Shown here: positions 1 through 5,478 of the stretch, one piece after another
How the letters are laid out: every line of letters begins with the position of its first letter
Position numbering within the stretch: position 1 is the first letter of the stretch
Assembly (NCBI GenBank): GCA_038883475.1
Contig: JAVZMA010000032.1
Coordinates: 1 to 5,826, forward strand
Direction of reading: 5' to 3'
Length of the DNA stretch: 5,826 nucleotides
From: JAVZLH01 sp038883475
Lineage (GTDB): Archaea; Thermoproteota; Bathyarchaeia; Bathyarchaeales; Bathycorpusculaceae
Position numbers and translations under genes: made by a program
Notes under the pieces: model-generated
The model's database searches: none
Seen by the model: only the letters and a program-made list of their open reading frames with translations
Told to the model about the DNA's origin: nothing

Positions 1-1714
1 GCACAGTTTTTCCGGCATACGCAGAGAGGTCAAACGTCATCGTCACCCAGTCCTCGCTCCAGCCCGTTAGCCCTGGAAGATTAGCGATTATGTCTGGGTG
101 GGCGTCTGGGTCATGTTCGTAAGTTGTATATTCATTTTCTAGGGAAATCCATGTTTTTCCGCCGTCGGTGGAAACTTGGACAAACCCGAAGTCCCAGTAG
201 TCCTCTATATCCCAGTAAGTTGTTAATTCTAGCGTGGGATTTGTTGAGTTAACAGAAGCCTTGCCCACGAGAAGTGCGTTCATTAAGTTTTCGCCGTTTG
301 ACCACCAGTAGCCCTCCGCTGTAAGTCGCCATCCGTAGACTGCGACGTCGTCGCCATCAAAACATATAATGCCCGGTTTCGTCCAGTTTTCAAACGCTAT
401 GTAATCAGTGCCAAAAGGACCTATCTTAGATACACCAGTGTCATAGCCAAGAATCGTTATGGTGTTGCCGAAGTCTGTGCCTTTCGTCCATGGAAACGGC
501 AGCCCACCTACCTCATAAATTCTAACAGGAATTATTTCTGGGCTGTTTAGGTTTAGGCTTTTATAGTTGTATTTTCTGCATCCCGGGAAGTCTTTGCGGA
601 TTAGATTTGCAAGTCGCCAATCATGGTAAACATCATAAAATGTTGCTTTGTATTTGAAGTGGGCTAAAGCGTTGTTGATGCCCTCTATTCCTGGGATTCC
701 AGCTTGGACGAAGTAGCGTATTAAGTCTGCCCCACCGTAGTGGTCGCTTAGGTATACAGTCCACAATGCTGCTGCGCCGTAGTCGGCTAGGATGTTTATG
801 TCGCCTTGGTCGCCCCATTCTGTCAACGAGTTGTCAGGCGTGTAGAAGTAGCTGTTCAAGTAATTGGCTTCTATGCCGTATCCGCAGAGGAGTTCAGCGT
901 ACATGCTGCAGCCTTCGTTCATGAAAGTTTCATCGTATGGGTTGTAGTCGTCGTGAATCAAATGTTGATATTCATGGGCAACTGTGCTCTCATAAACATA
1001 TGGGCGTGTAACTGGCGTGCCAGTTATCCATTCATACCCCGGCGGACCTAGACGCCGTTCCCATTGGTAACAGTCTATGCTTATTACGTTTCTATCAAAG
1101 TAGTATTCGAAGGATGGTGAATAGAAGCCCGCCACGTAATATGGGTAGGATGCGTCGTAGTAGTTTTCGTCTCTAATGTTTGAGATTAGGATTACGTTTC
1201 TACCGTTTTCCTCGTAATAGTAATCGTTCGGAAGCCCCAGCATCCCAGGAAGGGCAGCGTAGGAGCCATCTAAGAAGGCAGGTTCGCCGAAGTATTTTGT
1301 GTCAATTGGATATATTTTGTTGTCGAATTCGTTTAGGATGTACTGCACTTGCGCGTCAAGTATTACGGGCGTTGGTCTCGGGTCTCCACTAGGCCAGCTG
1401 AGGTCTGTTTGAACCCATATTTCCACGGTGTTTCCGATGGCTCTCAATTGGAAAGTTCGAAGTCTGTAACGGCCATAGTAAAAGTCGCCTATCAGCCAGT
1501 ATGCTGTGTCGTTTACGTTCCAGTATGAGTGGTGGCTTCGCGGTTCAATAGCTCCCTCAACAACAACTTGGTATTTTGGCGCGTTTGCCACGTCTATTGG
1601 GGTGTAGTCAGGTAGCGGAAGCGAAGCTCCAGCAGAGCCAACATTGAGTAAGCTGAACGTGTTCGCAAACAAAAGCACTAAGACTAGAACAGCAACGGTT
1701 AATTTTCCCTTCAT
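1..1714 (-). CDS. Secreted zinc metallopeptidase-like protein, partial (C-terminus beyond left edge)
   Basis: The minus-strand frame is open without a stop from ATG at 1714 to the window edge, giving 571 residues with the C-terminus missing. The start has a strong GAGGGGAG Shine-Dalgarno site just upstream. Residues 1-30 form a Sec signal: Lys2 and Lys4, a Leu/Val-rich core at about 5-17, and a small-residue stretch (GSAGAS) at about 26-31 as the likely cleavage zone. Residues 247-251 are HEYQH, an HEXXH zinc site, followed 15 residues later by Glu267 in an NEG motif (DETFMNEG), as in gluzincin peptidases. This pattern resembles M30/hyicolysin-like families more than the HEXXHxxGxxH/D metzincin pattern of classical M6 enzymes. 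The visible C-terminal part (about 475-571) looks like the start of a beta-sandwich of the kind found in immune inhibitor A and MAM-like proteins, with STDGGKTW at 515-522 and DLSAYAGKTV at 562-571. It probably acts outside the cell on proteins. Substrate and exact family are not determinable here. No obvious link to the glycerol genes. Confidence 0.85.
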   Translation of the reverse strand, partial: MKGKLTVAVLVLVLLFANTFSLLNVGSAGASLPLPDYTPIDVANAPKYQVVVEGAIEPRSHHSYWNVNDTAYWLIGDFYYGRYRLRTFQLRAIGNTVEIWVQTDLSWPSGDPRPTPVILDAQVQYILNEFDNKIYPIDTKYFGEPAFLDGSYAALPGMLGLPNDYYYEENGRNVILISNIRDENYYDASYPYYVAGFYSPSFEYYFDRNVISIDCYQWERRLGPPGYEWITGTPVTRPYVYESTVAHEYQHLIHDDYNPYDETFMNEGCSMYAELLCGYGIEANYLNSYFYTPDNSLTEWGDQGDINILADYGAAALWTVYLSDHYGGADLIRYFVQAGIPGIEGINNALAHFKYKATFYDVYHDWRLANLIRKDFPGCRKYNYKSLNLNSPEIIPVRIYEVGGLPFPWTKGTDFGNTITILGYDTGVSKIGPFGTDYIAFENWTKPGIICFDGDDVAVYGWRLTAEGYWWSNGENLMNALLVGKASVNSTNPTLELTTYWDIEDYWDFGFVQVSTDGGKTWISLENEYTTYEHDPDAHPDIIANLPGLTGWSEDWVTMTFDLSAYAGKTV

Positions 1715-1717
1715 TTT

Positions 1718-1725
1718 CTCCCCTC
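1718..1725 (-). promoter_or_regulatory. Ribosome binding site of the metallopeptidase gene
   Basis: The minus strand reads GAGGGGAG followed by AAA and ATG at 1714. Counting from the GAGG core, 7 nt separate it from the start codon. This supports the chosen start, which also falls exactly at the head of a signal peptide. Confidence 0.7.
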
Positions 1726-1745
1726 AAATTCTCACATACAAAGTT

Positions 1746-1757
1746 TGCATAAACCCT
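1746..1757 (-). promoter_or_regulatory. Candidate TATA-like box for the metallopeptidase gene
   Basis: On the minus strand an A-rich tract leads into GGGTTTATGCAA, with TTTATG at 1753-1748. If this is an archaeal TATA box, transcription would start around 1725, giving a very short leader that just includes the Shine-Dalgarno site. The match is weak and rests on position only. Confidence 0.25.
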
Positions 1758-1787
1758 TTTTAGTTTTGTGGAAACTTTCTCTACAAC

Positions 1788-1832
1788 GCTTGGATGATTT
1801 TAAACCGCTTCGAGAAAATGATAAATCCAAGC
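1788..1832. repeat. Interrupted inverted repeat in the divergent promoter region
   Basis: GCTTGGAT (1788-1795) and ATCCAAGC (1825-1832) are perfect reverse complements. A second, inner pair, ATTTT (1797-1801) and AAAAT (1815-1819), is nested within them. Together they give 13 paired positions, with an asymmetric internal loop (1 nt on the left, 5 nt on the right) and a 13-nt terminal loop. The structure lies between two divergent genes and overlaps the candidate TATA box for the rightward gene, so it could be an operator for a dimeric regulator. It would lie upstream of both predicted transcript starts, so an RNA role is less likely. Function is inferred from symmetry and position. Confidence 0.5.
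1815..1826 (+). promoter_or_regulatory. Candidate TATA-like box for the small exported protein gene
   Basis: AAAATGATAAAT lies 44-55 bp before the ATG at 1870 and follows a purine-rich stretch that could serve as a BRE. A start about 25 bp downstream, near 1848, would leave a leader of about 22 nt carrying the GAGG at 1856-1859. If the host is a bacterium, TATGAT at 1836-1841 could be a -10 box instead, but I see no good -35 partner. Confidence 0.3.
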
Positions 1833-1855
1833 AATTATGATATTGTTGTGTTAAA

Positions 1856-1859
1856 GAGG
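1856..1859 (+). promoter_or_regulatory. Ribosome binding site of the small exported protein gene
   Basis: GAGG (in AAAGAGGCG) is followed by a 10-nt spacer and then ATG at 1870. The spacing is slightly long but acceptable, and it supports the start that gives an N-terminal signal or anchor. Confidence 0.5.
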
Positions 1860-1869
1860 CGCGCGGTCT

Positions 1870-2298
1870 ATGAAGAGAACCTTAATTGTGCTAATTGCTG
1901 TAATATTGCTACTGCTTGTTATAAGCTTAAACTCCAGCAAATTAAACTCTTCACCAACCAGTGAACAGCAAGGAAAAATTGAACCTTTAGAAGACCACGA
2001 AATCGTTAACATAGAAAAAACAGAAACTACCCAAATTCAAGAAGAAAGCAGCGAAACAAATACTTGCCCTAATCAAAACTTTAACGAAGAAAGCCTGCAG
2101 AAAACAGAAAATCAGCAAAACGAACAGCCAAGCCAAAATTCTGAAGAGCTTACTACCGTAAATTATGAGGGAAACACTATTCCCCCAGACGCGCGCATTT
2201 ACTATCCCACATCGTCAGAAGCCCCATACGCGTATATTCCTACAAACACACCGAAAGGTTTGAACATGCCGATAGCGCCGCCAGAACAAGAAAGTTAA
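1870..2298 (+). CDS. Small exported or membrane-anchored low-complexity protein, function unknown
   Basis: I do not recognise this 142-residue protein. Residues 1-3 (MKR) are basic and about 4-20 are a run of Leu, Ile, Val and Ala, forming either an uncleaved N-terminal anchor or a signal peptide. No lipobox is seen: the only Cys is residue 66, deep in the body. Residues about 21-98 are rich in Ser, Thr, Asn, Gln and Glu, nearly free of aromatic residues, and probably disordered outside the membrane. The tail (about 99-142) changes character, with prolines and several tyrosines (YEGNTIPPDARIYYPTSSEA begins it), and could be a short interaction segment. Own ribosome binding site, sensible start and length, and a typical exported-protein layout argue that it is a real gene. 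It is divergent from the metallopeptidase and 129 bp ahead of glpK, so it is probably transcribed separately. A surface stalk or adaptor role is only a guess. Confidence 0.75.
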   Translation: MKRTLIVLIAVILLLLVISLNSSKLNSSPTSEQQGKIEPLEDHEIVNIEKTETTQIQEESSETNTCPNQNFNEESLQKTENQQNEQPSQNSEELTTVNYEGNTIPPDARIYYPTSSEAPYAYIPTNTPKGLNMPIAPPEQES

Positions 2299-2350
2299 AA
2301 CAAACTAATGCGCCGATTTCGCTTTCTTAGGCAACGCACATCAGCTTGAA

Positions 2351-2367
2351 TTAAAAAATCTTAAATT
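2351..2367 (+). promoter_or_regulatory. Candidate TATA-like box for the glycerol operon
   Basis: The 129-bp gap before glpK has an A/T-rich stretch, TTAAAAAATCTTAAATT. Taking CTTAAATT (2360-2367) as the box, transcription would start near 2388-2393, giving a leader of about 35-40 nt that contains the GC hairpin and the Shine-Dalgarno site. The rest of the gap shows no clear terminator for the upstream gene. Confidence 0.35.
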
Positions 2368-2400
2368 GTTTACGCACAACAGACTCTAGTTCGCTTGAAA

Positions 2401-2415
2401 CGCCCTTATTGGGCG
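2401..2415 (+). promoter_or_regulatory. GC hairpin abutting the glpK ribosome binding site
   Basis: CGCCC (2401-2405), loop TTATT (2406-2410) and GGGCG (2411-2415) form a perfect 5-bp all-GC stem. Its last G is also the first base of the GGAG Shine-Dalgarno core (2415-2418). In the mRNA leader it could modulate ribosome access to glpK; as DNA it could be a small operator. If translation began at TTG 2395 this stretch would be coding instead. Confidence 0.4.
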
Positions 2416-2418
2416 GAG
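2415..2418 (+). promoter_or_regulatory. Ribosome binding site that decides the glpK start
   Basis: GGAG is followed by a 9-nt spacer and ATG at 2428. The in-frame ATG at 2419 directly abuts it and has no room for ribosome binding. The TTG at 2395 has no purine-rich site at a useful distance. Confidence 0.6.
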
Positions 2419-2427
2419 ATGTTGCCG

Positions 2428-3978
2428 ATGAAAGAAAACGTTTACTTGGCTGCTGTTGACGCTGGCACAACTGGAGAACGCACAATGCTTTTCGACAAAA
2501 ACGGAAACATTGTTGCATGGAAATACCTAGAGCATCCAAGTTATTCCCCTAAACCCGCTTGGGTGGAACAAGACGCCACAGACTGGTGGGACCGTGTATG
2601 CAAAACTTCGAGGGCAATGTTGAAGGAAGCAGCAAGCAAAGGCATAAAACCCGACATGATAGTGGGCATCAGCGTGACAAATCAGCGGGAAACCATAGTG
2701 CCCGTAAATAAAAACGCAGAGCCTCTGCGGAAGGCTATTGTGTGGCAAGACAGAAGAGTGATTTCCCAATGCAACTGGATAAAGGAGAAAATTGGAGAAG
2801 ACACAGTTTACAACATCACGGGCTTAACAGTTGACCCCTATTTCTCTGCTCCCAAAATCATGTGGATAAAAGAACACGAACCAAACATCTACAATAAGAC
2901 ATACAAATTTCTTTTAGTCCACGACTACGTCATAGCAAAGTTAACGGATGCCTTCATTACAAGCTGGGACAACGCTTCAAGAACAATGCTTTTCGACATA
3001 AGAAAATTTGACTGGTCAGATCACCTCCTCGAAGCCGCTGGAATAGACAGAGAAAAAATGCCTGAGCCTTATCCCTCAGGGAAAATTGTTGGAGAAGTTA
3101 CTGACAAAGCAGCTGAGGAAACAGGTTTCGTTAAAGGAACACCCGTTGTCTGCGGCGGCGGAGACCAACAGTGCGGAGCCATAGGCGTTGGAGTTGTGCA
3201 GCAAGGCAGAATTAAGGCTACAACTGGAACAGGAACATTCATACTCTCATTCCTAGACAAGCCCAGCTTCGACCCAGAAAAGAGGGTTTTATGCAGTTGC
3301 CACGCGGTTCCGGGAAAATGGGTTCAAGAAGCCAGCATGTTTTCAACTGGCGTAATCTACAGATGGTTTAGAGACGAGTTTGGTCATTTAGAGAAAGCTC
3401 TTGCGGAAATAACTGGAATTGACCCTTATGAACTTTTAAACAGGGAAGCTGCAGCGTCTCCTGTTGGAAGCAAAGGCATAATCGTGATACCTCATTTTGT
3501 TGGCGCTGGAGCACCCCACTGGAACCCGTACGCTCGAGGAATTATCCTAGGGTTAGCGGTTGGTCATACTAGGAGGGATTTTGTTAGAGCAATATTAGAA
3601 GGCATAGCCATGGAAATTAGGAAAAACATAGAAGTGATGAAAAAGCTTGGAACACGCATAGAAGAAATGAGGGTTACAGGCGGAGCGACACGGAACCCCG
3701 ATTTCAACCAGATTCAAGCCGACGTATACGGCTTGCCTGTGCTAAGAGGAAGCGTTGAGGAGGCAACAGCGCTTGGATGCGCAATTCTCGCTGGGGTTGG
3801 AACCGGCGTTTTTAAAAATGTTGAAGAAGCTGTTGACAAAATGGTTAACGTAACTGAAAGGTATGAACCGAATCTTGAGACCAAAAAGGTGTATGATAAG
3901 CTTTTTGAGATACATTGTAAAGTTTACGACGCCTTATCCAAAGCTGGAATATACAACGACCTAGCAGAATTGGAATAA
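2428..3978 (+). CDS. glpK: Glycerol kinase
   Basis: This FGGY-family kinase of 516 residues (family about 500) converts glycerol and ATP to sn-glycerol-3-phosphate in the cytoplasm. The start at 2428 is chosen for its GGAG site 9 nt upstream and because homologs begin just before the nucleotide loop; in-frame ATG 2419 and TTG 2395 would add 3 or 11 residues. Visible motifs include the phosphate loop DAGTTGER (11-18), TNQRE with Arg87 and Glu88, WQDRR (about 106-110), DPYF with Tyr138, and GGGDQQ with catalytic Asp246. These match the glycerol-binding Arg, Glu, Trp, Tyr and Asp of E. coli GlpK, which favours glycerol over pentose or pentitol substrates. GTGTF (267-271) and GGATRN (418-423) are nucleotide-site motifs of the C-terminal half. 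The Gly/Arg-rich loop used by E. coli GlpK for fructose-1,6-bisphosphate control (GGKGGTR) is replaced by a charged stretch at about 225-236, so that feedback is probably absent. It leads an operon with the dehydrogenase 30 bp downstream. Confidence 0.93.
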   Translation: MKENVYLAAVDAGTTGERTMLFDKNGNIVAWKYLEHPSYSPKPAWVEQDATDWWDRVCKTSRAMLKEAASKGIKPDMIVGISVTNQRETIVPVNKNAEPLRKAIVWQDRRVISQCNWIKEKIGEDTVYNITGLTVDPYFSAPKIMWIKEHEPNIYNKTYKFLLVHDYVIAKLTDAFITSWDNASRTMLFDIRKFDWSDHLLEAAGIDREKMPEPYPSGKIVGEVTDKAAEETGFVKGTPVVCGGGDQQCGAIGVGVVQQGRIKATTGTGTFILSFLDKPSFDPEKRVLCSCHAVPGKWVQEASMFSTGVIYRWFRDEFGHLEKALAEITGIDPYELLNREAAASPVGSKGIIVIPHFVGAGAPHWNPYARGIILGLAVGHTRRDFVRAILEGIAMEIRKNIEVMKKLGTRIEEMRVTGGATRNPDFNQIQADVYGLPVLRGSVEEATALGCAILAGVGTGVFKNVEEAVDKMVNVTERYEPNLETKKVYDKLFEIHCKVYDALSKAGIYNDLAELE

Positions 3979-3994
3979 ACGAATTAAAATCTTT

Positions 3995-4002
3995 AAAAAG
4001 GG
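3995..4002 (+). promoter_or_regulatory. Weak ribosome binding site of the dehydrogenase gene
   Basis: AAAAAGGG ends 6 nt before ATG 4009 and is the only purine-rich run in the 30-bp gap after glpK. It is a poor anti-Shine-Dalgarno match compared with the AGGAGG before the next gene. The TTTAAAAA here resembles a TATA box but lies too close to the start to drive this gene. Confidence 0.35.
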
Positions 4003-4008
4003 TTTCAA

Positions 4009-5478
4009 ATGAAGGCAGATATTGTTGTTGTTGGCGCTGGAATTGTGGGCTCAACAATAGCCAGAGAGCTTTCGCGATATGATTTACGCATTGTCGTGGT
4101 TGAAAAGAACTGTGATGTTGCCTTCGGTCAACCAACCAAAGCAAACACGGGCATAATCCACGCTGGCTATGATGACAAGCCTGGAACTGTGAAAGCCAAA
4201 CTTTGTTCTAGAGGGAATGCTCTTTGGCGTAAAATAGCCAGTGAGGTTGGCGTGCCGCTTAAGGAAATAGGGTCTTTTGTGGTTGCCTTGAAAGAGGAAG
4301 ACGTGAGCGTTCTTAGAGAGTTAAAGGAGCGGGGCGAGAAAAACAAGGTTCCAAACTTGGAGATAATAGATGACCGTAAAGAGCTTTTGAAGATGGAGCC
4401 TAACTTGAATAGGGACGCAGTCGCCGCCCTTTACGCGCCAACAGCCGCCATAACAAGCCCATATGAGTTAGCCATTGCCATGACTGAAAACGCAATGGAA
4501 AACGGAGTGAAAATCCTCTTGGACACAGAGGTTAAAGGAATTGCTGTGAAAAACGGAGAAATTAAGGCTGTTCAAACAAGTAAAGGACGCATAGACGCTA
4601 GTTACGTGGTGAACGCAGCAGGATTATATGCTGACGAGATATCAGCCATGACTGGAATAGACTATTTCTCAATCAGTCCAGTGAAAGGCGAATACTGGGT
4701 TTTTGACAAAGAATTAAATGGTCTCGTTCAGCATGTTCTTTTTCCAGTGCCAACACCCATAAGCAAAGGAATTGTAGTCACCCCCACAGTAGACGGCAAC
4801 ATACTCATCGGACCAAACGCCAACCCTACAAAAGACAAAAAGGATTCGGCAACCACTGCAAGCGGACTAGACGAAGTTTTTTCCGGGGCTATCAGCTTAA
4901 TACCAAAATTGGCAGAGAAAAAAAGAATGGTGATTGCGAACTTCTGCGGTTTACGTCCAGAAGCCGACACTAACGACTTCATAATAGAAGCGTACGACGA
5001 AGTTAGAGGGTTCATAAACGCGGCTGGAATTAAGTCGCCTGGTTTAACCGCTGCTCCGGCAATAGCTGAAACAGTAACCGATTTACTTAGAACATCCGGG
5101 TTGGAGCTAAGGGAAAAGGACTGTTTTAATCCGTTTCGCAAGCCCATTGACAGAGCAGTTCGCAAGCTTGAGATTGAAAAAGCAAATAAGCTTATTGCTC
5201 GAGACCGCAGATATGGGCATGTTATTTGCCGCTGCGAACACGTAACTGAAGGAGAAGTTGTAGAGGCAATCCGAAGAGGAGCAACAACACTTGACGGAAT
5301 TAAATTTCGAACAAGGGCAGGCATGGGAAGATGTCAAGGCGGATTTTGCGGACCGATGATAGTGCGGATTTTGGCTAGGGAATTAAAAGTCCCGCTGACT
5401 GAAGTGACAAAGAAGGGTGCTGGTTCCAATCTCCTAGTTGGAGAGAATAAGAGATTTCTTAGGAGGAATTTGAAATGA
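4009..5478 (+). CDS. glpA: GlpA-type FAD-dependent glycerol-3-phosphate dehydrogenase with C-terminal [2Fe-2S] domain
   Basis: The 489-residue protein probably oxidises sn-glycerol-3-phosphate to dihydroxyacetone phosphate. The N-terminus is a Rossmann FAD fold: GAGIVG at 9-14 and Glu32 at the end of the second strand (VVVEK). ANTGIIHAGYDD (45-56) is the signature of the DAO-type GlpA/LhgO group. CGLRPEAD (313-320) carries Arg316, likely equivalent to a substrate-phosphate Arg in GlpD, and KSPGLTAAPAIAE (342-354) is the late FAD-contact region. The C-terminal part (about 405-460) is a BFD-like [2Fe-2S] domain with Cys407, Cys409, Cys442 and Cys447 in a CxC-x32-CxxxxC pattern, as in E. coli GlpA. 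It lacks a membrane segment, so a partner must carry electrons on. It sits 30 bp after glpK and its TGA stop overlaps the next ATG. Sequence alone does not fully exclude another hydroxyacid substrate such as 2-hydroxyglutarate, but the glpK neighbour makes glycerol-3-phosphate by far the best reading. Confidence 0.88.
   Translation: MKADIVVVGAGIVGSTIARELSRYDLRIVVVEKNCDVAFGQPTKANTGIIHAGYDDKPGTVKAKLCSRGNALWRKIASEVGVPLKEIGSFVVALKEEDVSVLRELKERGEKNKVPNLEIIDDRKELLKMEPNLNRDAVAALYAPTAAITSPYELAIAMTENAMENGVKILLDTEVKGIAVKNGEIKAVQTSKGRIDASYVVNAAGLYADEISAMTGIDYFSISPVKGEYWVFDKELNGLVQHVLFPVPTPISKGIVVTPTVDGNILIGPNANPTKDKKDSATTASGLDEVFSGAISLIPKLAEKKRMVIANFCGLRPEADTNDFIIEAYDEVRGFINAAGIKSPGLTAAPAIAETVTDLLRTSGLELREKDCFNPFRKPIDRAVRKLEIEKANKLIARDRRYGHVICRCEHVTEGEVVEAIRRGATTLDGIKFRTRAGMGRCQGGFCGPMIVRILARELKVPLTEVTKKGAGSNLLVGENKRFLRRNLK
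5461..5466 (+). promoter_or_regulatory. Strong ribosome binding site of the second flavoprotein gene
   Basis: AGGAGG inside the 3' end of the dehydrogenase gene is followed by 8 nt and ATG 5475. The start and the upstream stop share ATGA (5475-5478), so the two proteins are probably made together, and this gene can also recruit ribosomes itself. Confidence 0.8.

Noticed and set aside
806..1392. Plus-strand open frames at 806-1051 and 1180-1392
   Set aside because: They lie antisense to the metallopeptidase, one of them exactly over the HEXXH region, with no ribosome binding site or recognisable protein features.
2299..2350. Possible terminator after the small exported protein gene
   Set aside because: No stable hairpin with a T-run and no clear poly-T tract on the plus strand is visible in this stretch.
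2395..2427. Longer glpK start at TTG 2395 (or ATG 2419)
   Set aside because: Neither has a Shine-Dalgarno site at a useful distance, and the added residues lie outside the family's conserved N-terminus. GGAG with a 9-nt spacer points to ATG 2428.
1751..4005. 12-nt match TAAAAAGGGTTT, on the minus strand at 1762-1751 and the plus strand at 3994-4005, both ahead of start codons
   Set aside because: The distances to the start codons differ (37 nt versus 3 nt), and an A-rich 12-mer match is expected about once or twice by chance in a window this size.
4728..5324. 198-residue open frame on the minus strand within the dehydrogenase gene
   Set aside because: It lies wholly opposite a gene with clear FAD and [2Fe-2S] motifs. 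Its Ser/Leu/Ala-rich translation has no recognisable motif, so it is a shadow frame.
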